DNA from: Scytonema hofmannii PCC 7110
GTDB lineage: Bacteria; Cyanobacteriota; Cyanobacteriia; Cyanobacteriales; Nostocaceae
Assembly: GCF_000346485.2 (NCBI RefSeq)
Contig: NZ_KQ976354.1
Coordinates: 7,364,283 to 7,428,282 of the forward strand
DNA length: 64,000 nucleotides
Direction of reading: 5' to 3'
The position numbers and the translations under genes are program-made. Positions 43,408-52,746 of the stretch are shown here, piece by piece. Within the stretch, counting starts at the first letter, position 1; every line of letters starts with the position of its first letter. The notes under the pieces are model-generated. The model did not search any database. It was not told the origin of the DNA and saw only the letters and a list, made by a program, of their open reading frames with translations.

Positions 43408-44508
43408 CTACTGTTTTACGGGTAGTTTTACAGTAAATACACTGCCTTTGCCTACCTCCGAATGAACGATAATGGTGCCTTGATGTGCTTCAACAATTCG
43501 CCGAGAAAGGTATAACCCCAATCCGCTTCCAGAACTCTTATGGCTTCCCTGGCGAAATCGCTCAAACAAAGTTGTCTGTTCTTCAAGAGAAATCCCCGAA
43601 CCCGTATCTGTCACTTCAACAGTTATGAATTGATCGGATGCGGTTGCTGATGTGAGGCGGAGAGTGACTGACCCATTGTCTGTAAACTTAATGGCATTAC
43701 CTACAAGATTGGTAAAGAGCCGATGGAGTTCCAGACGATCTGCCATTACCTTATCTGTACCAGTGTTTTCACTCAACTTTAGATGAAGTGCAAGTCCTTT
43801 ATCTACAGCCAGTGGATTTAATTCACCAACAACTTCACTGAGTAGATTGGGAAGATCTACGGGCTGAAATGCCATTTTTTTGCGACCCGCTTCAAAACGG
43901 TAAACTTCTAACAAAGTATTGACCATAGCCAACAGATTGCCATTACTGCGAGCCATAATCTCAATAACTTCTTGCATCTGATCTGAGAGATTTCCCAATG
44001 CACCCTGCTGAAACAGCATCAGCATCTTATCAGCAGCCACTAAGGGTGTGCGTAAGTCATGAGTGAGGCGAGAGACAAAATCTTGCCGTTGGCGATCAAT
44101 TTCATCCCGTTCATCTATAGTATGTTTGAGGCGGAGAAGCGATCGCACTCGTGCGAGTAATTCATCTACCGTCACGGGTTTGCGAATAAAATCATCAGCG
44201 CCCAAATCCAAGCCCTGAGCAACATTAGGTGAATCATGGGCGGTAATCAGCAGAATGGGAAGAAAAGGCAATGACTTATTTCCCCGGATATGCTTAGTCA
44301 CTTCATAACCATCCATTCCTGGCATCATCAAATCTAACAGTACTAGGTCACAAGTTGACGTTTCCAGTTCTGCCAACGCTGAAATACCATTTTCTGCTGT
44401 ACTAACGGTGTAGCCTTCTTCTTCTAGTATGGTTTTGATGAGAAATACATTATCAGGAGAATCATCCACAACAAGAATTTTGTCGGGCTTTGAAGATAAG
44501 GAGTTCAT
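43408..44508 (-). CDS. Hybrid response regulator-histidine kinase
   Basis: 366 residues: receiver (1-125) with VVDDS, LVLLDLMMPG and a Lys in FIRKPV, then a HisKA domain (H box LTHDLRTPL) and HATPase with N box NLVGNAIKF, G1 DTGSGIS and G2 GSGLGLYLS. The same domain order as the gene at 6468-7562 but clearly a different subfamily. It is likely to relay phosphate from a sensor located elsewhere. Upstream of the aldehyde dehydrogenase gene by 17 bp. Confidence 0.88.
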   Translation of the reverse strand: MNSLSSKPDKILVVDDSPDNVFLIKTILEEEGYTVSTAENGISALAELETSTCDLVLLDLMMPGMDGYEVTKHIRGNKSLPFLPILLITAHDSPNVAQGLDLGADDFIRKPVTVDELLARVRSLLRLKHTIDERDEIDRQRQDFVSRLTHDLRTPLVAADKMLMLFQQGALGNLSDQMQEVIEIMARSNGNLLAMVNTLLEVYRFEAGRKKMAFQPVDLPNLLSEVVGELNPLAVDKGLALHLKLSENTGTDKVMADRLELHRLFTNLVGNAIKFTDNGSVTLRLTSATASDQFITVEVTDTGSGISLEEQTTLFERFRQGSHKSSGSGLGLYLSRRIVEAHQGTIIVHSEVGKGSVFTVKLPVKQ

Positions 44509-44873
44509 ATAAGAGAGAAACGGGAGAGGTGGAGTAATACTAGGTTAGTATATGACACTAGTTATTTGTGTTATTATTTCCATTTTTACCGTTAAGTAGT
44601 TAGATCCCCGACTTCGCAGAAGTTGTCGGGGATCTGGCAACCCTTCGCGATCGATGTGGTCAAGTACTAGTTTTAAAAAAGGATTACTCCCTTCCTGCTT
44701 GAAGAGTATCTATTTAAATGAACCGCAAAGACGCAAAGTACGCGAAGAAAGAAGAGAAGAAGAGCGGTAATCTTAAAGCAGTTTATGGTTTATTGCTACT
44801 CTCAGTCCTGTTTTACCAGTAGCAGTAATTACCCAAGATGGAGAAATTTATCCTGTAGAGTGGGTTCAAAGTG
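44509..44873. other. Gap with palindrome, dispersed repeat and a protein remnant
   Basis: 365 bp. It contains palindrome copy 2 (44602-44634) and the dispersed AACCGCAAAGACGC repeat (44718-44745). A 37-codon open stretch (about 44770-44884) reads PVLPVAVITQDGEIYPVEW before a stop. That stretch has no start codon and looks like the C-terminus of a lost gene. Confidence 0.5.
44602..44634. repeat. Palindrome AGATCCCCGAC family, copy 2
   Basis: Outer arms AGATCCCCGAC / GTCGGGGATCT, inner ACTTC..GAAGT with one extra base. Degenerate compared with copy 1. Confidence 0.8.
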
Positions 44874-45155
44874 ATGACAACAACTAACGATAAGAGTAAG
44901 CAACAACAAATCCGCCGAATGGTAGAACTTGGAAACATTGCAAGACAACGACATTTAGATGCTGGAGGTCATCCTTATCTATCGGTTGGTAGCCTCAATA
45001 ATAACGATACTCTTACCAAAGAAGAGAGAAACGAATTTTTAGAATTAGCGAATCAAGTTTTTAATGATGAATCAATTGCAAATTATTTAAAAAAAAATGG
45101 AAGTTGGCGAGAGCGGTTTACAGCTATGAAAGAAAGTATGAAAATGGTAGAGTAG
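44874..45155 (+). CDS. Small protein of unknown function (93 aa)
   Basis: A polar, helical protein (KQQQIRRMVELGNIARQRHLDAGGHPYLSVGSLNN, then LTKEERNEFLELANQVFNDES). GTG 44871 and ATG 44874 are equally possible starts. I do not recognise the family. Its size and position among toxin-antitoxin remnants suggest a small accessory or antitoxin-like gene, but no partner is evident. The preceding protein remnant ends about 10 bp after this gene's start in another frame. Palindrome copy 3 follows the stop. Confidence 0.5.
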   Translation: MTTTNDKSKQQQIRRMVELGNIARQRHLDAGGHPYLSVGSLNNNDTLTKEERNEFLELANQVFNDESIANYLKKNGSWRERFTAMKESMKMVE

Positions 45156-45168
45156 TTATTTGAACTTC

Positions 45169-45201
45169 AGATCCCCGACTTCTCAAAGAAGTCGGGGATC
45201 T
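45169..45201. repeat. Palindrome AGATCCCCGAC family, copy 3, truncating a PIN toxin gene
   Basis: Arms 45169-45183 and 45187-45201, loop CAA. On the minus strand it lies exactly where a PIN toxin reading frame leaves family sequence (after NFDGLP), giving Asp-Pro-Arg-Leu-Leu-stop. Confidence 0.8.
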
Positions 45202-45269
45202 GGCAGCCCATCAAAATTAATGCGATCGAGTATTACATTAGTATCCAATAGAGTGAGGATTGGTAACAC
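45183..45269 (-). pseudogene. PIN-domain toxin, N-terminal remnant
   Basis: 28 codons from GTG: MLPILTLLDTNVILDRINF then DGLPDPRLL and stop. LLDTNVILD is the invariant start of PIN ribonuclease toxins (first catalytic Asp). About 100 residues are missing, and sequence after the palindrome is unrelated. It partners the frameshifted antitoxin just upstream, which it overlaps. Confidence 0.65.
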
Positions 45270-45482
45270 TTCCACTCATTCCTAATTTGCTGCTGGTACT
45301 CCAATGACTCTTGAGATAGTGTAATTACACCTACATACTTATTGAGATTCAACTCTTCTTTTTGTTGTTCTTGGTAAGTCTCTAAATATTTGCTGAATTC
45401 TTTGCCAATCTTGATAATCAATAAGCACTGCAACTGGATGCATCGCTTCATCTGTAACAATTTTTTTATTAATGAATAACAT
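45233..45482 (-). pseudogene. Antitoxin (Phd/RelB-like) with a one-base frameshift
   Basis: The first frame reads MLFINKKIVTDEAMHPVAV and LIDYQDWQRIQQI. The second continues ETYQEQQKEELNLNKYVGVI, then TLSQESLEYQQQIRNEWK. One extra T on the coding strand (AAA run at 45384-45386 of the plus strand) separates them. The order antitoxin then PIN toxin on the minus strand is a typical VapBC-like layout, so both partners have died. Confidence 0.7.
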
Positions 45483-45530
45483 TCTTGTTTGCTCGCAGTA
45501 TACCTTTGTTTTAAAATTGTCCTTCAAAAA

Positions 45531-45749
45531 TCACAATACTTCCCACTCATCCTTATCAATTCTAGCTTGCCGTAATATCTCAGCCAAAAGCCCCTTACCG
45601 ATGTCACTTTTATGAGGGTTTGGTAGCCACACCGTGATGTCTTCCTTTCGCATGAACTGGTGTCTGCTACCTGAATAGGGACCTTCAAAACCCAGTTGCC
45701 TTAAATAGCGGATCAAGTCAGAACGCTTAATGGGTCCGAAGGTAGGCAT
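45531..45749 (-). CDS. hicA: HicA-type toxin
   Basis: 72 residues. IKRSDLIRYLRQLGFEGPYSGSRHQFMRK has the HicA double-stranded-RNA-binding fold with the conserved His in SRHQFM. The family cleaves mRNA when free. Its ATG overlaps the hicB stop by one base (TAATG), so toxin and antitoxin are co-translated with the antitoxin first. Both genes look intact. Confidence 0.82.
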   Translation of the reverse strand: MPTFGPIKRSDLIRYLRQLGFEGPYSGSRHQFMRKEDITVWLPNPHKSDIGKGLLAEILRQARIDKDEWEVL

Positions 45750-45991
45750 TATGCAACTTCCTTGATAGATAATTCAATACCATCAACAATAGGTAATGGT
45801 AGATTACAGGAAAGACGCAACAAAATCCATTCTTCTAAAACTTCAGCTAGTTCTTCACGAGTAGCTTCAAGCGTATCTTGATTAGCATAAACGCCTTGAA
45901 AGTTAGGTATTTCTCCATAGAATGTGCCGTCATCTGACAAAATCTTATACTTGGCTTGACGCAAAGCAGCTTGTATGTATCTTGTGAGCAT
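45749..45991 (-). CDS. hicB: HicB-type antitoxin
   Basis: 80 residues: KILSDDGTFYGEIPNFQGVYANQDTLEATREELAEVLEEW is the HicB partial RNase-H-like fold. No separate DNA-binding domain follows, so autoregulation might rely on the complex. It is the upstream gene of the pair. Confidence 0.82.
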   Translation of the reverse strand: MLTRYIQAALRQAKYKILSDDGTFYGEIPNFQGVYANQDTLEATREELAEVLEEWILLRLSCNLPLPIVDGIELSIKEVA

Positions 45992-46066
45992 AATAGTTTT
46001 TCTAAAATGTACTTTCGTTAAGAAATTTTACGTTTTTTCAGATGAAGTGCTTACTATTTTCAATTT

Positions 46067-47023
46067 CTAACTAGCTCCAGAGGTACTTTCGTTAAGAAGG
46101 TGTTGGAATTGTTCTAAAGAACCAATGGTAATAGCGCTTGTAAAAAGGTTTTCCAGTAGAGATAGCTCCTCGATTCCATTAACAACTGTCACAATTGCTT
46201 CAGGTACTACTCCAAATCGAGTTTGGAGAATTTTCATTATATGCTCTCTTGCCGTTTGAACCATACCTTCTTCTTTTGCCAAACGTTCAACACTTGTGAC
46301 ATACCGCATTCTTCGAGCCTCCTCGTAACTTCTCACTTCTTGTTTAAAACTACGTACCAACTCTTCTGGTAACACCATTATCCAATCAATGAACCGAAAT
46401 AAACCTAGAACATCTTCCCGACTATAGCCCTGTTCAAATAATCTTTTTACTATGTTCAATTTCCACTGTAACCGATTTTCTGGGTTTCGATGCGTTGCTT
46501 TTGTTTTTAAATGCGCCATGACAACTACACTAAAAGGATTAGTGCTTTGTTCTAAAGTTTGCCATTCCGCCTCATAGTCCAGAAGTTTTACGATAGGAAA
46601 CTCTAGTCTGACGCGACATCCTGCTAAGACGTATTCATAACTTGAAGGTCGCCACGAAATTTCTTCGTCAGCCAAAACCGCTAAACTGATGACTTTCTGT
46701 TTGTGGCGGTCAAACAAACGGTAATTATAGATGTACATCCGTTGAGTAAATTGACTGTCGTATTGTCCTTGAACTTCGATATGAATCAATATCCAAGCCT
46801 TTTCCCCATCAACTAACCAAACCTTGGCTACTTTATCTACAAGTCGCTTACCAATTTCTGCATCTGGTTCTAGCTGTTGCAGTTCTGTGTCTAAAAATTC
46901 AGGAGGTCGAGTCCAATCAATGACAGCGTAAGCATCAGGGAAAAAGAATTCTAAAAAGCGAGGAAAAAATCTTTCAATAACTTCTTTCCAAGGATTATCA
47001 TAATCAGTGCGTTGTTCGGTCAT
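46067..47023 (-). CDS. Rpn-family PD-(D/E)XK nuclease/transposase-like protein
   Basis: About 318 residues from ATG 47023 (MTEQRTDYDNPWKEVIERFF); the frame is open to 47092 but those residues look non-coding. WILIHIEVQGQYDSQFTQRMYIYNYRLFDRH carries the E-x-Q of the Rpn nuclease core, and PDAYAVIDW and VDKVAKVWL fit the family. Recombination-promoting nucleases of this type are usually annotated as transposases but act as DNA endonucleases. The C-terminal half is helical. Adjacent to toxin-antitoxin genes; isolated promoter. Confidence 0.78.
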   Translation of the reverse strand: MTEQRTDYDNPWKEVIERFFPRFLEFFFPDAYAVIDWTRPPEFLDTELQQLEPDAEIGKRLVDKVAKVWLVDGEKAWILIHIEVQGQYDSQFTQRMYIYNYRLFDRHKQKVISLAVLADEEISWRPSSYEYVLAGCRVRLEFPIVKLLDYEAEWQTLEQSTNPFSVVVMAHLKTKATHRNPENRLQWKLNIVKRLFEQGYSREDVLGLFRFIDWIMVLPEELVRSFKQEVRSYEEARRMRYVTSVERLAKEEGMVQTAREHIMKILQTRFGVVPEAIVTVVNGIEELSLLENLFTSAITIGSLEQFQHLLNESTSGAS

Positions 47024-47367
47024 GAAATTGTCAATTGTTGCATTTAAATGAGAAGTTGTAACTTTGAAAAGCGCACCCCATATATTGAGCAATACGGTGA
47101 GTTATTGCCGATAGATAGTATATTTTACAACGCCTAGCTTAGCAAGTACGAATACATAGTAACCGTAGTATAATCATGCTAATGTGACTAGACATCTCAA
47201 AATAAAAGTACACAATCATTGAATTTTGTCAAGTTAATTATTGTTGGGAGTAAAGCTTAGACCAGGTTAATGAGTATCTAAACAAATAAAGACACAAAAG
47301 AGGTAAATTTACGGTTTACAGTTAGTACCAGCCAAATTCTTTAATAACTCTTGTGTAGAGGTTTATA
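47024..47367. other. Promoter gap upstream of the trypsin-AAA operon
   Basis: 344 bp between divergent genes, without a gene or repeat of note. It should contain both promoters. None was assigned with confidence. Confidence 0.35.
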
Positions 47368-47706
47368 GTGAAGCGCATAATTGAATTTCCACTAGAAAAC
47401 GGTGACTCAATTCTTGTAGAGGTTGATGAGCCAGCAGCAATAGACAATCGCATTGGTTTACGAGATGAAATTGTGGAAAAAGCGAATCAAACTTTCGAGT
47501 CTGCCTTGGACAAAATTAAGCCTGTAGCAAATGTGATTCTCACTAAAGTGCGTAGTTTACAACAGCCTGCAGATGAAGTAGAAGTCAAGTTTGGTGTCAA
47601 GATTGTTGCTGGGTTAGGGGCAGTAATTGCTTCCGGCAGTGGTGAGGTCAACTATGAAATTATCCTGAAGTGGAAACGGGAGTCAAAAGATGACCGCACC
47701 GCTTGA
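47368..47706 (+). CDS. Trypsin-co-occurring domain protein (CU044_2847-like)
   Basis: 112 residues, GTG start. IIEFPLENGDSILVEVDEP opens the domain, and VEVKFGVKIVAGLGAVIASGSGEVNYEIILKWKRE ends it, the pattern of the small domain that co-occurs with trypsin-like proteases in conflict operons. Its role is thought to be sensor or regulator of the protease, untested. It overlaps the trypsin-AAA gene by 17 bp, so the two are translationally coupled. First gene of a three-gene operon. Confidence 0.78.
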   Translation: MKRIIEFPLENGDSILVEVDEPAAIDNRIGLRDEIVEKANQTFESALDKIKPVANVILTKVRSLQQPADEVEVKFGVKIVAGLGAVIASGSGEVNYEIILKWKRESKDDRTA

Positions 47707-49363
47707 GTTCTCAGTAGTCAGAATTTACTCAAACAATAATAAAGTTGTGGGTGCTGGCTTCTTGGTTTCCCAAAAGCACATCCTGACTTGTGCTCATGTA
47801 GTAGCAGATGCTTTATCTCTTGCACGAACAATTGTTGAAAAACCAGAACAATCAATCAGCTTGGACTTTCCGATAGTAGCGGCAAAGCAGTTGTTCAAAG
47901 CTAAAGTCGTGTTCTGGCGACCAGTAAATCCTAGTGAATGTGCAGAAGACATTGCAGGATTAGAGCTAGAAACTTCTCCACCAGACACAGCACAACCCGC
48001 GCAATTGGTATTTGCTGAAAACTTTTGGGGGCATCCTTTTCGAGTTTTGGGCTTTCCGCTTACCCAACATAATGGAGCGTGGGCTTCTGGAGAATTACGT
48101 GCTGGTATCAGTAACGGTTGGGTACAACTGGAAGATGTAAAACAACAAGGCTATGCATTGGAGCGAGGTTTTAGTGGTGCGCCAATTTGGAATGAACACC
48201 TACAAGGCATAGCAGGAATGGCGGTGGCTGCAGAAATTAACCGATTAGAGACTAAAGCCGCTTTTATGATTCCTACTAAAGTTCTCTATGAAGCATGGTT
48301 TGAGTTAGGTAAGCAGGTGAACCTTTTACCAGTGATAGAACTTGAATCACCGGATGACAGTCCTGTGGCTTTGAATTCGCATTTTTATGTAGATCGCCCT
48401 CCCAGAGAATCTGAATGTTATCAAATGATTGCTAAGCCTGGAGCATTAATCCGAATCAAAGCTCCCTGGCAAATGGGCAAAACTTCATTAATGAGCCGAA
48501 TTCTTCAACATGGACAAACTCAAGGTTACCAAACAGTCTCTATTGACTTTCGGCAAATGGCAGGTAGAGATGAACTCACGAACCTAGATAAGTTCTTGCA
48601 GAGGTTTTGTGCAAATGTGGGACGAAGGTTAAGACTAGCTAATAAATTGGAGCATTATTGGGACGAGATTTTTGGCAGCAAAGATAACTGTACAGAGTAT
48701 TTCGAAGATTATCTTCTAAAAGAAATCGATCAATCTTTAATTCTAGGGTTAGATAATGTAGATCGAATTTTTGCACATCAATCAATTGCTGATGACTTTT
48801 TCGCGTTGCTTCGCGCTTGGCATGAGCGTGCAAAGAATAACACAATTTGGCAGACGATGCGGCTGGTAATTGTCCACTCTCAAGCGGCTTATATTCCCAG
48901 AGATATCAATCAGTCTCCATTCAATGTGGGATTACCTATTGAGTTGCCAGAACTTAATGAGCTACAAGTTCTGGATTTAGCGCAAAGGCATAGACTAAAT
49001 TGGACTAGAGAGCAGATCGAGAAACTCATGGCGATGGTAGGAGGGCATCCTTATCTTGTGCGAGTAGCTTTATATTCAATAGCATGTCGTAAGATAACAC
49101 TGGAACAATTACTAGCAATTGCCCCTACCGAAGAAGGTTTGTACCGCGATCATCTTCTTCATCATTTATCTAAGTTAGAGAAAAATAAAGAACTGCTGAC
49201 TGCAATGAAAGAAGTCGTTGACGCTAGTAAACCTGTAAGGATAAAAGCAGGGTATGCATCTCAGTTACACAGTAAGGGGTTAGTAAAATACACAGGCAAT
49301 TATGTTCAACCTTTGTGCAATTTATACAGACAATATTTTCGCGATCGCCTGAGGGTTAACTGA
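47690..49363 (+). CDS. Trypsin-like protease fused to a STAND/AAA-like ATPase
   Basis: 557 residues. The trypsin fold occupies 1-210 with an intact triad: H36 in TCAHVVAD, D87 in EDIAGLEL, S162 in RGFSGAPIW. There is no signal peptide, so it is cytoplasmic. From about 225 an AAA-like domain follows: P-loop [11 protein letters not shown] (first Gly replaced by Ala), Walker [13 protein letters not shown], sensor-like RLVIVHSQ, and a winged-helix-like C-terminus. A nucleotide-switched protease is the natural reading, similar to STAND death/defence proteins. Its stop overlaps the next start (TGATG). Confidence 0.85.
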   Translation: MTAPLEFSVVRIYSNNNKVVGAGFLVSQKHILTCAHVVADALSLARTIVEKPEQSISLDFPIVAAKQLFKAKVVFWRPVNPSECAEDIAGLELETSPPDTAQPAQLVFAENFWGHPFRVLGFPLTQHNGAWASGELRAGISNGWVQLEDVKQQGYALERGFSGAPIWNEHLQGIAGMAVAAEINRLETKAAFMIPTKVLYEAWFELGKQVNLLPVIELESPDDSPVALNSHFYVDRPPRESECYQMIAKPGALIRIKAPWQMGKTSLMSRILQHGQTQGYQTVSIDFRQMAGRDELTNLDKFLQRFCANVGRRLRLANKLEHYWDEIFGSKDNCTEYFEDYLLKEIDQSLILGLDNVDRIFAHQSIADDFFALLRAWHERAKNNTIWQTMRLVIVHSQAAYIPRDINQSPFNVGLPIELPELNELQVLDLAQRHRLNWTREQIEKLMAMVGGHPYLVRVALYSIACRKITLEQLLAIAPTEEGLYRDHLLHHLSKLEKNKELLTAMKEVVDASKPVRIKAGYASQLHSKGLVKYTGNYVQPLCNLYRQYFRDRLRVN

Positions 49364-52302
49364 TGAATCCAGAACAAACAGCTTACAAGTACCATGTAGG
49401 AGGTACTTTACCATATGATTCTCGTACTTATGTGAAGCGGCAGGCAGATAATCAATTGTATGAAGCTTTGAAGGCAGGAGATTTCTGTTATGTTCTGAAC
49501 TCACGGCAGATGGGTAAGTCTAGCCTTGGGATGCAAACCATGAGACGGTTGGAAGCTAATGGCGTAGCCTGTGCTCTTATTGACTTAACAGAGATTGGTA
49601 GTCAGAACCTTACGCCAGATCAATGGTATGCAGGTTTAATTCGTAGTTTAGTTAATAATTTTCAAATATCAGGAAGGTTTAACTTAAAAGAATGGTGGCG
49701 CGAACACGACCTTATTTCTCCTTTACAACGGTTTAGTGAATTTATCGAAGAAGTTTTGCTTGTTCAAATTGCTCAGTATATTGTAATTTTTATTGATGAA
49801 ATTGATAGTGTTAAAAGTCTAAATTTTTCCACTGATGATTTTTTTGCTTGCCTCCGGCACTGTTATAACCAACGTGCTGCTCAGCCAGAATACAGACGCC
49901 TCACATTTTGTCTTTTAGGGGTCGCAACTCCTTCTGATTTGATTCAAGACAAAGAGCGTACACCGTTTAATATTGGTCAAGCAATAGAATTAAATGGTTT
50001 TCAATTGGATGAAATTCAACCTTTAACCAAGGGATTAGAGAGTAAAGTAGAGAATCCTCAAGAAATTCTTAAACAAATATTAACTTGGACGGGAGGACAA
50101 CCATTTCTCACCCAGAAATTATGTGACCTTGTACTTAGATCTCTTTGCTCCCAGTCGTCTACACCTAAAAATGTTGTTACCTTTGGTAAAGAAACTAAAT
50201 GGCTCGATCGGTTAGTAAGAAGGCTAGTAATTGAAAATTGGGAATCCCAGGATGAACCAGAGCATTTGAAGACGATACGCAATCGCCTTTTTAGTGATAA
50301 ACAAATTACAAGCCTGCTACTTGGGTTATATCAACAAATTCTACGAGGAGGACATATTACAGCTGACAGTAGTGAAGAACAAATGAAGCTACGGCTGTCA
50401 GGGTTGGTTGTCAAGCGACACGGCAAGTTAAATGTATACAACAAAATTTATAAGAGTGTTTTTAACCAGAATTGGGTTGAAAACTCATTTGCAGATATAC
50501 GACCACCTTTTTATCATAAAGCAATAACAGCTTGGTTAGCCACGAACCGTCAGGACAAATCACAGTTATTACGTGGGGAAGTACTACAGGAAGCAAAGAA
50601 ATGGTCAGAAAATGTTAATTTAAACACAGAAGATAGAGAGTTTTTAAATGCTAGTACAGAATTTCGTAATCAAGAGTTAGAAGAAGCTATAAAACCACAT
50701 AGATTCAAGTTTAAGCATGGACAAGCCTCATCAATTTTTGATTTAATAAATTTATGTGAACGGTATCCTATCGAAGCAGAAGATTACCTATTTAACAGTT
50801 ATTTTGAGAGATGGCTTTTCGCACGCGGAAAAACAGATTTAGCAAACTTAGTACAAAAAATTGTTGACTTTTATCAAAGTGAAAAACAGAGAGGCATTGA
50901 GATTTTTGTGCGGTATCTGTGTGAATATGAAAGTATAGACCCTTACCCAAAAATTTTTTTTGACCCAAATGAGATAGACATTGGTGAAGTTCCAGTTGGA
51001 TTTCAAAAAAGATATTCTTTAAAAATTGGTAATAAGGGTCGTGGTTTTGCATGGGGAGATGTCATTGTTTCTAATCTTCCTGGAGTAAAAGTATCTGAAC
51101 AATTTGATTCTTCTCTAGAACCGTTCACTTTTGAATTGGATACACTTGATGCTGAACTTGGAGATTATAGAGGTTGTATAATTATTGATTTGGAAGGGAT
51201 TAGCGAGCAATGCCACATTTTTGTTAGTTATACAGTTATACACCTTCAACTAAGTATACCAAGTAAAATAAATTTAGGAATTATTTCATACAAACAGCGT
51301 GAAACTACTACTTTCTTAAAAATTACCTGTCAATTTTCTAATGTTATCCTTAAAGGAAGTGCTTCAACTAACATGGAGCAACTCAAAGTAATGCCGCAAC
51401 TTTTTGAAAATTCATCAATAAATTTATCCCTGCTTGTAGATACAACTTTACTAGAAGCTGGTAATTATAATGCTGAAATAATCCTAATAATTAATAGAGA
51501 GGAATTTCAAGTACCTGTTCATTTTAAGAAACCACTGAGCTGGCATATTATTGCTGGATTCACGAGTGGAATTTGTATCCCAACAGGAATTTGTATGTAT
51601 TTTGTACGCTTGATTTTAGAAAATAGTTTATCAGTAGATTCAATCAATCTTTGGATTTTATCTTACCCAATTGAAGTCAAGCAAGCTCCTTTTTTGCGAT
51701 TTATTAATCCTCTCAAAATCACTGAAGAAATTCCAAATATACAATTAACATATGCAAAATTTGGATTAATGATAATTGCTATTACATTTTTTCTAATTTG
51801 GTTAAATTTTCGCCATAATTTACAATCTTTAAAAAAAGCTTTATTATTGAGACTAAAAGTATTGTTAAATTTGGACGATGATTCAGAAGAAATTATTGAA
51901 GATACATATAGATGGAATCCTAATGTAATGCCATACAGCCATCTACCCTATTTTTCTAGAAACAAATTTCAATTATTTATAAGCAGATTAATACTAATTA
52001 CAATAGTTTTATTTGTTTTATGGTTATTAATAGGATTAAGTATAAATTTGCTTGTAAACCTTCTAGCTTGGGTTGGTTCAAGCTTTGTTATTGTTACCGA
52101 TCTAACTGCACACGCATTTAAAGTAATTAGTATTGAGCGTCCAGCAGTTGCATGGTCAATATTAGGCTGCTTTATTGGTGGAACTTTAGGACTAATTCAA
52201 GCACTAGAACGTATACAACAATATTCTTACTTGTTGAAAGTGTATATCACAGCTATCACTGTAATACTGATACTACTTTTAATTGGTTATCGACTTACTT
52301 AA
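49363..52302 (+). CDS. AAA-like ATPase with beta-rich central region and C-terminal membrane helices
   Basis: 979 residues. The AAA-like domain (1-380) is homologous in layout to the preceding gene: P-loop SRQMGKSSL (GKSS 51-54), Walker [11 protein letters not shown], and [17 protein letters not shown], like its neighbour's [16 protein letters not shown] helical EAD-like or linker part (390-520) is followed by two beta-sandwich repeats ([22 protein letters not shown]) of an Ig/ASPM-like kind (520-690). The C-terminus (695-979) has about six membrane helices. It probably carries an activation signal to the membrane. Lower GC than its neighbours suggests transfer. Confidence 0.75.
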   Translation: MNPEQTAYKYHVGGTLPYDSRTYVKRQADNQLYEALKAGDFCYVLNSRQMGKSSLGMQTMRRLEANGVACALIDLTEIGSQNLTPDQWYAGLIRSLVNNFQISGRFNLKEWWREHDLISPLQRFSEFIEEVLLVQIAQYIVIFIDEIDSVKSLNFSTDDFFACLRHCYNQRAAQPEYRRLTFCLLGVATPSDLIQDKERTPFNIGQAIELNGFQLDEIQPLTKGLESKVENPQEILKQILTWTGGQPFLTQKLCDLVLRSLCSQSSTPKNVVTFGKETKWLDRLVRRLVIENWESQDEPEHLKTIRNRLFSDKQITSLLLGLYQQILRGGHITADSSEEQMKLRLSGLVVKRHGKLNVYNKIYKSVFNQNWVENSFADIRPPFYHKAITAWLATNRQDKSQLLRGEVLQEAKKWSENVNLNTEDREFLNASTEFRNQELEEAIKPHRFKFKHGQASSIFDLINLCERYPIEAEDYLFNSYFERWLFARGKTDLANLVQKIVDFYQSEKQRGIEIFVRYLCEYESIDPYPKIFFDPNEIDIGEVPVGFQKRYSLKIGNKGRGFAWGDVIVSNLPGVKVSEQFDSSLEPFTFELDTLDAELGDYRGCIIIDLEGISEQCHIFVSYTVIHLQLSIPSKINLGIISYKQRETTTFLKITCQFSNVILKGSASTNMEQLKVMPQLFENSSINLSLLVDTTLLEAGNYNAEIILIINREEFQVPVHFKKPLSWHIIAGFTSGICIPTGICMYFVRLILENSLSVDSINLWILSYPIEVKQAPFLRFINPLKITEEIPNIQLTYAKFGLMIIAITFFLIWLNFRHNLQSLKKALLLRLKVLLNLDDDSEEIIEDTYRWNPNVMPYSHLPYFSRNKFQLFISRLILITIVLFVLWLLIGLSINLLVNLLAWVGSSFVIVTDLTAHAFKVISIERPAVAWSILGCFIGGTLGLIQALERIQQYSYLLKVYITAITVILILLLIGYRLT

Positions 52303-52333
52303 TTTAAAGGTCATACAAACCTTCTGCACTGAA

Positions 52334-52639
52334 TTAATTCCTTACATGGTTCTTTTTGAGGTCTTCTTCTGACAATTTCTCGGATGGAGTTGGAAACCAT
52401 TTTGATTCAGCTACTAAAATAGAATTAGCGTAAGTAAAAATGTGCGCCAATTCAGATATACCATCTAATTCCGCTTGTTCTTCTGGCTTGATTAATCCGG
52501 ATTTGCTCCGTTTGAGCAGTTCATCTGAACGAGCTTGCATTTCATCAGTAAACTTAAAAAGGTTAAGATTGTCAATTTTTTCAAGTTTGATTCCTGTTCC
52601 CAACCAGTATGAAGGTTCAATCATTAATTTTGGAGTCAT
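52334..52639 (-). CDS. Small protein of unknown function (101 aa)
   Basis: Soluble, acidic/basic mixed: NLFKFTDEMQARSDELLKRSKSGLIKPEEQAELDGISELAHIFTYANSILVAES. The RSDELLxRxKxGxLxPEEQAEL pattern is seen in small antitoxin-like proteins of cyanobacteria that pair with nucleases, but no toxin is adjacent. It lies between the AAA operon and ureC, convergent with the former. Confidence 0.55.
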   Translation of the reverse strand: MTPKLMIEPSYWLGTGIKLEKIDNLNLFKFTDEMQARSDELLKRSKSGLIKPEEQAELDGISELAHIFTYANSILVAESKWFPTPSEKLSEEDLKKNHVRN

Positions 52640-52746
52640 CGTGGGTTGAACATGGAATACGGCACTTTAATCTTAACTTCTCAGAAGAACTAATGCCTAT
52701 GCCTGGGGGGAATCCGCTCTCTTTGCTAAATGTGACTCCAACTCAT

